From Inonotus obliquus (Eukaryota; Basidiomycota; Agaricomycetes; Hymenochaetales; Hymenochaetaceae), in assembly GCA_032164295.1 (NCBI GenBank), contig JAJHTX010000008.1, positions 1,798,001 through 1,862,000 on the forward strand: 64,000 nt of DNA, in the 5' to 3' direction. A program made the position numbers and the translations under genes. Each line of letters begins with the position of its first letter. Position 1 is the stretch's first letter. A model generated the notes under the pieces. The model saw only the letters and a list, made by a program, of their open reading frames with translations. It had not been told where the DNA came from and ran no database searches. Below are positions 12,721 to 24,381 of the stretch, piece by piece.

Positions 12721-15700
12721 ATGGATTACGACTCCTACGATGCTATTCTTCACTACGTCTTCAAGAAGACGCAAGGTGATGCCTGGTTTAAACCCTCCGA
12801 AGAGAATGTTGCAGCAGGTGTCTGTCTGCGCGTTGAGCCTGGCCACTTCCGTGTCTTTCCCTACGAGAATCACTTTCTCGCACCCTTCGAGGCGGCCGTG
12901 CGTGCTCTGAACCCAGTCGTAGCCGTAAAGATTCGCAGTGCATCAGTTCATGCTGCGCTCGCTACTGTGTAGGTGTTGCGAAGATTTGATACATCACATG
13001 TGTGGTGAGGCTGACATTGATGCATAATAGCTCCGACAACGATTCGGCACTCTATGTTGACACGAATACGCGTATACAGATACTGGAGACTATCAGCCAT
13101 CTTCCTCGTGCTGACAAGGAGCAGTGTGGAGCCTTCATTGTACGTGCCACGCCTTACCCCTAGAATATCAAAAGTTATTCATGACATTCGTTGTCCATAG
13201 CGTGACGAACGTGTTCTTGTCGTTTGGGCTGACAATCTGGACCACATTATTCCAATCGTCCGTGACTTCGAGGACAAGCTTATCAAGCTAGTTTGGCGAG
13301 CGCGCCCACCGCTTCCCTCATCCGCTTCTGCGATCACAGCCGGCTCGCTTGCAACTCTACCCGCATCCAGCGCGCCTTCTCAGCAGAACCTGAATGAAAA
13401 GGAGAGAAGCGAAGCCGATACGGAAGAGCAGGAAGGGCTTTCTGAGCAGCGTGCAAAAACTGCTACCGAGGAGAAAAAGGGATTCTCCTGGTTTGGCTGG
13501 CGCACCACAAAGGGCAAGCGCGGTCTGACCTCAGGTGATCGTACGGAGAAGATTGACATCGAGTCTGGTGATGATACGCCCGAGCCTCGCCCAATCCGTC
13601 TCTTCGCCCCCGTGTACGGCGGATTAGGCGCAGGGATGTCCTTATTCTTTATTGGGTCCGGTATCAATGTCCTCGTACGTGAGTGGATGCTCGACGGAAA
13701 CCTCACGCGCTTTGCTCTCCTCGCAACGGCGCCGTTCTTGTTCTGCGTTTCGCTCTTCTTCTCTCTGCAAGTTATCACAAATATCTCCTACGTCATTGGC
13801 CCAGTCGCCCAGTTCCATGAGAATAGCAAGTATTACAGTGCCATCGCGCCGAAGCCAAACAAACGGGTCGATAACAATCTTCCGCACATCACGATCCAGA
13901 TGCCCGTCTACAAAGAGTCGCTCAAGGAAACCATGTATGTATCATAGCTACTGGTTTCTGGCTTCAATTAGCTGATTGTCTTGTAGCACCCCGTCGGTCG
14001 AATCGCTCAAAAAGGCTATGCAGACCTATGCGCGTCAGGGAGGGACATCGGCCATTTTCGTCTGCGACGACGGTCTACAGTTGATGAAACCGGAAGAACG
14101 AGAAGCACGAATGGAGTTTTACGCCAACCATGGCATCGGCTTTGTCGCCCGTCCCCCACATGACAGTGTGAATCCCGATGGTTTCAAGCGCGCGGGTCGG
14201 TTCAAGAAGGCCAGCAACATGAACTATGGATTGGCACTATCGTTGAAGATGGAAAAATGCATCAAGCGCCTTGAAGAGGAACTGGAACAACGAAGGATTG
14301 CAACACGAGCCAGCAGGGCCACGAGTCGCGCCGCAAGTCGTGATGATCTTCAGGCCATCGGGGAAGATGAGGACTTTGATGAGGAGGAAGACATGGAAGA
14401 GGAGAAGCTCGAGGATCGTGCCCTGCAGATGGCCATCGAGGAGACGTTTGCGGAGTCGGGTCACCGCTTCAGGCCATGGGCAGCACATGCTCGTCCCCTC
14501 AGAGTCGGCGAGATCATTCTCATCGTCGATTCAGATACCGTCGTCCCGGAAGACTGCCTTCGTGATGCCGCACGCGAGCTATCGGAATGTCCTGAAGTGG
14601 CGATCATCCAACACGAGTCCGATGTCATGCAGGTCGCGCACCACTATTTCGAGAACGGTATTGCCCACTTCACACGCAGGATCAACCGCTGTATCTCCAT
14701 GGCTTGTGCAAACGGAGAGGTTGCACCGTTCGTCGGACACAATGCGTTCCTCCGATGGTCCGCTATTCAAGATGCCGCGTTCATCGATGAGGCTGACGGA
14801 CTCAGGAAGATCTGGTCTGAGGCGAATGTCAGTGAAGACTTCGACATGGCTCTCCGCCTCCAGCTCAAAGGCTACATTATCCGATGGGCTAGTTACAGCA
14901 ATGGCGGCTTCAAAGAGGGTGTCAGTTTGACGTGCGACGATGAATTGAACCGATGGCAGAAATACGCTTACGGATGCAACGAGCTAATCTTCAACCCACT
15001 CATCCAGTGGTTGCGTAAAGGCCCGATCACGAAGCAGTTGCACACTTTCATGTGGAGCAAAGCACCGATCCACTACAAGATTTCGATGTTGAGTTACATG
15101 TTCAGCTACTACGGTATTGCTGCAGCTGTGACGCTGTCGTTACTCAACTACTTGGTTCTGGGTTTCGCACTCGAGATTGACGGCTTCTACATGCACAGTT
15201 TCGAAATCTGGCTCGCATGTACCGTTGTCTTCCCTGGCGCTGGTAATATCGGTTACACGCTGCTTGAGTACCGCCTGGGTACGAGGAGTTTGCTCGACGC
15301 GTTGATTGAGAACCTGACGTGGGTGCCGTTCTTGTGAGTGTGAATTAATGTTCCGTTTTAGGAAATTCATGACTAATCTTTTCCCATAGCTTCTTTTTCT
15401 TTGGTGGTCTTTCTGTCCATCTATCTCAAGCTCTGCTTGCGCACTTGTTTTCATACAATATCACCTGGGGAGCAACGAAGAAGGAAGTCGAGCGATCTAA
15501 CTTCTTCATTGAGGTACCGAAGATCTTCCGTCGTTTCTGGCTAAGCATCCTGGTGTGCTCCATTATCGTAGCAGGGATGGTCGTCCTGAGCACGTCAGTA
15601 ATGCCGATTGAATGGCGCGTACCATCAGGAGATTGGGCTGTGATCTTTCCTATCGCAATAACTGTCGGATGTCATCTTCTATATCCTGTGATTCTAAACC

Positions 15701-15726
15701 CGTGGTTGATGATCTTTAGTTACTAG
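12721..15726 (+). CDS. Multi-pass family 2 glycosyltransferase, copy 2 of tandem pair
   Basis: Exons 12721-12968, 13031-13139, 13201-13934, 13987-15333 and 15390-15726 give 924 aa. Intron positions and phases are the same as in the first copy, while intron sequences no longer align, so the duplication is old. The protein has the same order: N-terminal domain, Ser/Ala-rich linker, two membrane segments, GT2 core with CDD at 390-392 and DSD at 545-547, the SEDFDM motif, RW of a modified QxxRW, and a C-terminal membrane bundle. The insert between CDD and DSD is again acidic and contains an Arg-Ala-Ser repeat, but it is among the less conserved parts of the core. Exon 4 contains the identical tract shared with copy 1. 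The role is probably synthesis of a cell-surface or wall glycan; the sequence does not show which. Confidence 0.85.
14474..14764 (+). repeat. Identical tract shared by GT2 copies (copy 2)
   Basis: This is the partner of 5862-6152, with no mismatch over 291 bases. The first differences lie immediately outside: a versus g just before it, and c versus a just after it. Shorter identical patches follow downstream in both genes, for example around the RWQKY motif (about 14923-14975). Confidence 0.9.
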
Positions 15727-18700
15727 GGAAAGAGAAAGAATGTCTCTTCTTTTTTTTGGGTATTGGAATTGCGCTGGAATATGTATTGGGCTGCGCTTTC
15801 ACGGTCTTTCCCACTCCACATTCTTTTTTACCGAACTCTTTCTCAAAAATGACATACTTTTTCTTGATGTATTGTTTGTTTCACAGCGCACTAGACTATC
15901 TATACGTACATTATATACATTCATCCTACTAGATCGCATCCCTCCTACGTATCCTTATCTTGGTAACGAGTTCTTCTGTATATGTATACGAATATCAGCC
16001 TACGTTCCCTTCTCCCGGATAGTTGGTGTGCTGTGTATTCCATATGATTAGATGTTATGATGGCACTTCGGAATCACATGCAAGTGATAAGGGTGCCGTG
16101 GACATTTGTATATTGCACGCATCCTTTATTTCGGTTCTTACGAGTTGACCCGTTCTAGTTTTACGATGGCGAGGGGAAGGATTGCCTATGAGAATTAGGA
16201 AGAGAATCGACGTTTGTGGGCCGTGGTAGGAGCGGGAACGTACGTGATGAATACCGGGATGTTTGATAGTACTAAGAACTTGGTCATGATGGAATAAGAT
16301 AAGAGAGACGATGGAGGTGGGAAAGGAGAATTGGCGAGAATATTGAACCGTTTTCTTCGGCAGTTGTTTGAGTGTGTAGACGGCTAGGCATCTGTATCCT
16401 GGTGATGTTACAGGAGTCGTGGAATGATACGGTACATGATAGTCTGAGATTAGCGAGACGAGATGGAGAGAATAATAGTCGTATTGAGAAACAAAGAAAT
16501 TCCTGGAAGAATAATTGCGGAGCCCGAGGGGTGTAACACTTATAAACATTACCAGGAATTACAGAGTGCGGTGCTCATTGTATTTTCTACGTGTAACTGC
16601 GCTGCCGCAGCGGTATTCCCTAGATATGATTCGAAAAGGGTTTGAAAATACTTGAGATACCGTTGAAGCCTAGGTCTCGAGAGATTGAGAGGTTGATCAA
16701 TTATCTCTTGTAATCCCGTCCAAAGAGCTCCTGGAACTCGATACTCATGTGAAAATAATCGAAAAAATTAGAACGCTTCGTTCTCTAGTATATTGTATAT
16801 TGAATCTTATTTTTCACTTTCAAATAACGGATTCTTGGAACTGGATTCCGCGGAGAAGGACTTGATAGGAGGACAGATACAAAGAGATTAACACGAGAAG
16901 ATAGGTCTACTGGACAGTACCCATGTCTAGATGTGATGTATCACTATGATGACAGCCCTGCATCGCAGTAACAGGCACTATATTAGACTTCAAGGCCAAG
17001 TATTTCATATAACAAGTAGTCTAGATCTGAGAATAGATAAAGCTTTCGACTTTACCAACATTAGATAAAGAAAGGAAAGGGGCCGTTTATAGAACTATAA
17101 TCTACGCAAGGGGATCTTGGAGGCGTCAAGATTAAAATAGGGAAGACTGTTTAACGCCACTTAGGGAAGATGCCGTGACCAAAGTCAAAGCGGCACAAAG
17201 CTTGTAAATAAAATTCAATCTATCTGGTAAAGTAGTTATGAGAGAGGTCACGTAGTAAGGATGTAGGGCGGGTTTCAAGTGTAATATTTGTACGTTCATA
17301 CAAGAATGTAATGAAACAGGAGCAGAAGAGTCTTTGATCTTCTGTTCTTTTGTTTCGTCTTCAGGTCCCCGTTGTCTGCTATTAACGGAATCACGCTCCA
17401 CCGTCGTCACGTCTATGCATCTCTTCCATACTACCATAATTACCCTGTTATTCTGGATGCGGGGCATCGGGATGACGCGATGAATCGTCCCGATCCTGCC
17501 AGCAAGCGGAATATTTGAGGGTTCTCTCCTGCTGTCGTAGAGCGCACCGTTAATATTAGAGAATGTGCGATAAATCGGCCGAAGAAAGAAGGTACTTACT
17601 TGAGACTAGAGTCAAGCCGGACAAAGGGGAAAAGGTGGCGCACTCCTGTGGCTCTGGACACTGAGGCAATAGTCCGGAGTGAAAGCATAGTATGAGTTGA
17701 TTCATGAAAAGACTGGCCTCGGTATCCGCATTCGCAACACAGTGGCACAAATAACGGACTGTGAGGACCTGTGGCTAGAGAATGGTCGAGAATGAAAGGT
17801 ATAAAGAAAGTTCAATGCGGTGTAAGCATCAGAGACCGTGCCGGTCGGAATAGAACTATTAGAGAAGAAGATGGAGAGATGGGGTTGAAAAAAGCGGGGC
17901 AGGATACGAAATCTTCCGATCAGGGACCTCGAGTAGACAGGCCCTCAAGTAGACCCCTGCACCGAGTACGAGGACCAAGACAAAGCCCTAGCTTCCTCTG
18001 ACTAAGGTACGAGGGGACAGTGTGGCACTAAGATGATAACTGCCGCGCCCTGGTCTGCCCACATCGTGGAGGGTTGCAATGCTCACGAGAATATTTTGAC
18101 ATAATTAGACGAGGTCCTCGCGCCGCGACTCGTGTTCGACGGGAGAAGCGTTATCCATGAAGAGCCAGACCAGTCTCTCTGCCTCGCCGAGGCGAGGTAG
18201 ACCATATGATGAGTTGAGCACCAAGGGATCAGTAAGCCGTTATGGACAGCCGAATAGAATGCAATAGTGAGGTTCTACCTTATCCGCGACCGTATAGGAA
18301 GGAGACCGCGCCGACTGCGGTGCACCGATAACATCACGGTATTCATTCCCGAAATATCACCTGGGAACCAGGCCAGTGGACTTCTTCGAGAACTCTATTG
18401 ATAAGTTACGAGTGCTTCGAGGATTCTTGATGCCGGAGTTGCTATTCGAGGACGCCGAGACACCGAAATTGCGGGAACAACGCCATATTGCCCAAAGGCG
18501 GGACGCTGAATGACACGTATTGAATATGAAAAATGCGAGGTATGGGATCGGGTCGGAGCGGCATGAGTCTTCTGGGTTATCTGAGCTGAAAAATCACTAC
18601 TGGGATCATGAAAGGGTGGAAAACGTGCCACAAAGTGATCGATCGAGATAGTAAATGACGAGGTGGACCGAGTTGAATTGCTGAGTTCCATGAGACCGCG

Positions 18701-19614
18701 GTTTCTCTACGCGATACGAAATCAACTCCTGAGTGGGCGAGCCGGAGGAAGGATTCAGCACGGCATCTCAGTGCCTCTGTCAGAGTCTCGCTCTCGTCAA
18801 TCAGAAACATTGTTGGAGAGAACAGATGATGCATCTCCTCAGACTTGCTTCTGTGATAATTCCAATCTTCAGAGCAACCACAGGAAAGTTATGATTACCG
18901 TTACCTACGCAACAATCACCACTTAAACAACAATGCGGCTCTTGACTCCCTCTTCGCCCGATGAGGATATCAATGAATCAAGGTGTAACGCACCAGAAGG
19001 AGATCGAAGCTGGTTTGGCAATATGGGTTAATTTACAAACCCAGCACTAGTACTACTACCGTGAGCACCTCATTAAGGACATGAGCGGACAGTCCGAAGG
19101 TTATTTTTCCCAGCCCTGAACAAGCCGCGCAAGATACGCCGGCACTGAAGCATCGTACAGTAGGCACACGGAGCAGCCTCGGGCCAAGCGTTTGAGCTGG
19201 CATAAGGTGGCCAGTGCATCCATCTCCACAGAAACTGTCACTGTCTGTCGGACGACAATGAGACATGCCTGCATAAGCTACCTCTCTAAGACCGGACCAG
19301 TCGTGATCGATGTTCTAGTAACCCCCGCTGACCTAGAGTCGAGTCTGTCTCGATCAACTCTGAAGTCGTGCAAGTTTGATTCTTATCGAATATTTACGGA
19401 ATTTCCTGAATCAGAAAGATTACGTGATACTAGATTACGTATTAGTATCACGTTTTGATCCGAACAGTGATGCTCGGGCCGTGCTCTCGGACCGAGCAAG
19501 CAGAACAGCCGCAAAATCGTATCTCATTCGTACCTGCAGGGACGCGACAGTCATTAGCTGACGCAGGCAGCGATGAGCGTGTTGAACAGTGCTTCAAACT
19601 GATATAATTGTTCT
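15727..19614. other. Gene-poor region
   Basis: No recognisable gene. Open frames are short and none resembles a known family. The only clear structure I noticed is a perfect inverted repeat near 19430, listed separately. The region separates the GT2 pair from the dense gene block that starts with the WD40 protein. Confidence 0.45.
19422..19453. repeat. Perfect 11-bp inverted repeat (hairpin)
   Basis: The arms acgtgatacta and tagtatcacgt are exact reverse complements, separated by a 10-base loop that itself contains attacgt. It lies about 160 bases before the WD40 gene start. It could be a protein-binding palindrome or chance; no run of T follows that would suggest a terminator. Confidence 0.6.
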
Positions 19615-22600
19615 ATGGCACCGTCTTCAACACGACGTGTAACTTATGTCGTACCAGCACCGTCCAGCGCCGTTCCGAAACTTCGTTTGCCACCAGAAGG
19701 CACTCCAAAAAATGGACAAACAAGTCCTATTTTATTACCAGCGAAGCACTTGGAATCCGAAAATACGTCGAATAATGGCGCCGGAAGAAAGACGAGATAT
19801 CCGCGCCATCGGCTCGCTGTCGCTGCATTCGCATTGGACACTGCGACTCAAATCGTCGGCCGAGATAGTCCAGAAGGCATCCTCTATTCGGGTGGAAGGG
19901 ATGGTATGATAATGGCGTGGGATTTGGGTATGCCGATGAAACCTCGTTCGCCTCGGTTTAGTTCATCGTCTCAGGATGGAATTCGCCGAATGGGTCGCTG
20001 GGAGCAGCTGACAGTAGACGAGGACAACGACAACGCTATTTATGAAGAAGAAGATGACGAGTGGCATACGAGCGATGGCGATGTGATTGGAGACGTTATT
20101 GGAAGCAGTGGGCGACGCGGTTCGCGCTTTTGGTTGAGTACGGGAGACGTTCCGTATGAACAACGTTGGGAGATTGACGAAAGTCGCGTCGAACCAGGCC
20201 AGGTGCGTTATCCAGTGCAGTGTTCAATTTCTATCACTAACGTCCCGAAGCCAGCATATTGGCGAAAACATGTACAAGCTCACACTGACTGGGTGAATGA
20301 CATGTTACTCTGTAATCTTAATCAGACAGGTGAGAAGCCTCTTAACCTGTTAATGTTGCTTGATCTGACTCCCTCCAGTTGTTTCGGGCTCGTCTGATGG
20401 CACCGTCAAGGCTTGGAATCCGCACAGTTCGGTTTCGTCACCACCTTCTACGATAGGAACGCATTCCGACTACGTGCGATGTTTAGCACATTGGTAACTA
20501 GATCCTTCTGATTCAGTGTGCTAACACTGAATTCCTACGGATTATAGTCAAGAACGCAAATGGGTCGCCTCTGGATCGTTTGATCGCACTATCAAGTTAT
20601 GGGATATGTCCCAACCGCGGACCGATCCACTACTGTCACTTACCCCTCCGGATTCGTCTGGGCCAAAGTCTTCTGTGTACGGACTTGCTACAGATCCACT
20701 TGGTCACGTCGTTGCTGCAGGTGGTCCAGAGAGGGTTGTTCGAACTTGGGACCCTCGATCGGGGAAGAGGACAGGCAAGCTCGTAGGGCATACGGACAAC
20801 ATACGTGCGATCCTTATGTCTGAAGATTCTCGATATGTGCGTGGAATGATGCGCAATTCGTACGTAACGTTGACACATCTTTCAGCTCTTGACCGGTTCA
20901 GCAGATGCCTCCATCAAGTTATGGTCGCTTCTTTCTCCACAGCGGTGTATCTATACCTTTACGCATCACACGGAGTCGGTCTGGTCACTCTTCTCGTCTC
21001 ACCCAGCACTCGAGATATTCTATTCCGGAGATCGTTCTGGCATTGTCTGTCGTGTTGACGTAGAGGACTGCCAACGTGTCGCTCAGGGCGAATGTATTGC
21101 CTTGTGCAAGGACGGTGGAGAGACGCCCATGGCATCGTCTGAAGGTGTAAGTAAAATCATTGCCATGGACGATCACCTTATATGGACCGCGTCTGGCAGT
21201 TCAAACATACGCAGGTGGAGAGTGCCGCAGGGTCGTGTGGCTCGTGCTACAACCAGTAGTCCAGACGAGACGAGCAACTCAAGATCACTCCATCGGCACA
21301 CTTCAGTCACCAGTACTCCTCGACCATCGAGCCCGCACGAAGGTCCTTCATTGAGACGCCTAAGAGGAGAATCTCTTACTTCGTCAATCAGCGCCTCCCT
21401 TGCTTCTCACGAATCATTAGATGTTGAAACTGAAGAGAACACGCTGAATGATATTCCATATGACAGTCTCATCAAGATTTCGGCGCCGAGTGCCCATCAT
21501 GGCGCCTTCAGCATCTCTTCCCGCGGGCGTGAAGCTGAAGTGTCAACGATATACTCGGCAGTATCTATTAAGTCGGTTCCTCGTAAGGCCCGACGTTCCT
21601 CTACGGGACCATTTTCAGGACATTCATACACCGGTACTCATGTCGGATCTGGGCGAAGGGACACGATAAGTATGCCTGTGCAGGATGGGTTGCCAATTAT
21701 ACCCAACCCTCGTTTGGCGTACGAAGATCGTGACGTCGCTCCTGATGCAAAGCCGCTTGCTACCGAATCGGACCTGGTCATTGAAGGAGAACACGGTCTC
21801 GTGAGAGGGACAATAATGAACGATCGGATGCATGCGTTGACGGTGGACACCGCCGGTGTCGTGGCAGTGTGGGATATAGTGAAGTGCCAGTGCCTGGGTA
21901 TATTTTCCAGAGATGAAGTCTGTAATGCGATTGCAGGCGCCAATTCTGCGAGCAGTCAGGCAAGCACCGGCGATAGCGCGCCCACTAAAGTTGACAGGAT
22001 CTCACCACGACAGGCACTGGAACTTGTTCGCGATCGCATCGAAGGTGAAGCTGTCGTGAACTCGTGGTCGAGCGCAGACACGAGGATAGGGGAATTGGCC
22101 ATTCATATTGCGAATAGGTGCTTCGAGTCCGAGATCTTCGCCGACGAAGTAGGTTATGGCCGATTGTATAGCGAAGATCACCGCCGTTAGTGTACATGGT
22201 CGAAATATGCTGGTTATAATCACTGATATTATTGGATTAACAGTGAATATTGGAAAATGGACATTGAAAAATCTATTCTCGAATTTCATCCGCGAAGAGC
22301 AGCGGTTAGCCGCAAAACATGCGCACGAGAAGAGCGTTCCCTCGGCTTTCAGAAGCACGCATGCTCACGGACAGCGAGGTCATACCCGCGCGTCGTCGGA
22401 ATCAGCTGCAGGCGATCGAACTCCTATGCCACTGAATACGTCTGATGCGCCTCCAGTACCAACATTACCGAGCGACCGAACGTCAGGGTCACAACCGTTG
22501 TCACCAATTGCACAATCCCCTGTCGGTTCTGCACCTAATGATACACTTGAGACACCTCGTCCGGGTCATTACTCGCGGACAATTGCGGGTACTGAAACAA

Positions 22601-23976
22601 ATGAAGGAGCATCTGGTGCGGGTCAAGGCGGAGGACTGGCGGGAGGTGCACCGACTATCCCAACATTGGCAACTGCACCGACAATTCCAACATCGGCAAC
22701 TGCACCGACCACTCCGTCAGCTGCAACGCATTCCGCAACTCATGATTACTTTTCATTTAAACGACGCCCATCAACCTCGCAATCGACTTCTACAGCACAG
22801 GCATCTGCCAATCCCGCAGAGGATGATTTTTCAGGATGGACTGGTCCAGCGCTGTCCCCACCTAGCACTCCAGGTGGAGGGCTTATGGGTAGACTAAAGA
22901 ACTTCGGTAAGGGCACACGTAGGGCGGCAACAGAAGTCGAGACGCCCTCACTATTAACACCCGCTGCCCTTGAGACCACGGAAAGCAAGGTTGAGGTGAG
23001 TCTCAGTAAGCAATGAACGGACAGCTGCTGATACTGTGATCTTAATAGGAACAACCACCTCCACCTTCGCCACCGAAGACTCTGATCGAAAGGCTCAAGG
23101 CTCAGCAGATCACGCCTCCTTCGCCTCAGGAAGCACCTCATTTAAATCTTCCTGCTGACACAGCGGTCGTCATTTCCGAAGAATTGGCCTCAGGCGATCT
23201 GCCCGTCTATCGAGGGACGGTGTCGAGCGTGGGGTCTGATGCACAAGTACTGGAAGAGTTTCTGCCAGACTGGCTATTGGAATTCCTACTTGCAAATAAA
23301 GCTCCACAGGTTCCTTTGATAAAGATTAGTTTCGTGCTGCTCCCTGCGCAGATTCCTCCCGAGCTGAGAGACGTGTATGGAGAAACGTTGCCAGAGCTAC
23401 TGAACACGTGCGTTCAATCCAGTTCTGGCTGACAAACGGTGTATAATGACAAACTTCATTGAAGCGCACAATCTAAGCTATCCGCTAGTAGGTTCCTTCG
23501 AGTGAGAAAGCTCTGTTATCACGTACGTATACCAATATTCTCGCAATAATTCTCCATGGTACTTATTGTTTCTATCAAAGGTCCAAGAGAAACTCGACAA
23601 GAATCCTCAATCCAAACCATCTTCACCCCGCTCATCATCTGATGCGATTAATGCTGGTCGAGTGTCTCTAAGCATGTCGAGTCCTTCATCGGACAGTCCT
23701 GGCTCCGCTACTCCATCTCGATCGTCCACGCCAAGACTATCACCAAGCATGCCATTGCAGGCGTACGGACAAAATCTTCCTCGCGCGGAGGATATATACG
23801 AGATCTTATGCAATGATCAGGTACTGTCAAATGATATGACGCTCGCAGCTGTGAGACAGTTCGTCTGGCGTCAGTCTAGTGAGCTCGTCATGCACTATAG
23901 AAGGAAGGCGAGGAGGAATAGCTTCACTCTTGCTGTCACGACAGAGCAATCTGAAATCGGATCTAGTGAGGCGTAG
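19615..23976 (+). CDS. WDR48/Bun107-like WD40 protein, deubiquitinase cofactor
   Basis: Nine exons: 19615-20202, 20251-20329, 20379-20493, 20548-20836, 20886-22185, 22244-22995, 23049-23407, 23465-23522 and 23581-23976, giving 1311 aa. The N-terminal half is a WD40 propeller with clear repeats ending in AWN, LWD, TWD and LWS. The phrase [12 protein letters not shown] is close to human WDR48 (HHTDWVNDIVLC). The C-terminal part, with [13 protein letters not shown] and the final [11 protein letters not shown], matches the C-terminal domain of WDR48 (DUF3337). Human WDR48/UAF1 and fission yeast Bun107 activate USP-type ubiquitin proteases; the same role is inferred. At 1311 aa it is about twice the human length, because of long Ser/Thr/Pro-rich inserts before and inside the C-terminal part. 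The first intron (48 bp) is the least certain; reading through it also stays in frame. Confidence 0.88.
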
Positions 23977-24381
23977 GTTAATTGTGCTCTTGAGGACTAT
24001 GGAACGTATGTATCTTGGATTGGACCTGGTACTATAGATGGTAGTGTACTTGCTTTGCCTTAACGCTTGTTTTTTTTCTAGATTAGGGTATCGACTCGTC
24101 AACTTTGTTTTTTGTCGAATCTGAATTCCGTTACTCCCCTCTTTTCGTTCGTGAAGTGATCTTTTTCTTTTTCTTTTTCTTGGAATTCCGTTTGAAATTT
24201 GAACGGGCTGATCATGCCACGTGAGATCGTCGCTCGTCCAGCACCATAACTCTAGTACTGAATTCAGAATAATTCCTCTCTTTACCAACATCTCCTTGTG
24301 TAACTTCAGCAAAGGTCCATGTTCAGTGCGACTTGATCACCACGACTATAAGGGCATATTAACTTGTAACGTCCCTCGAGA
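23977..24381. other. Intergenic spacer with pyrimidine repeat
   Basis: This is a 405-bp spacer between two genes in the same orientation. It contains a short tandem run of ctttt units near 24160-24182 and otherwise shows nothing I recognise. It must hold the 3' end of the WD40 gene and the promoter of the GT69 gene. Confidence 0.5.

Noticed and set aside
20203..20250. Absence of the first intron in the WDR48-like gene
   Set aside because: Reading through is also in frame. The gtgcgt donor and ctaac branch favour an intron, so it was kept with a stated doubt.
22186..22243. Alternative splicing of the WDR48-like gene at gtaggt (22150) plus a 31-bp intron
   Set aside because: The 31-bp intron would be too short. 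A single gttagt donor at 22186 gives a conserved-looking DHRLNIGKW junction.
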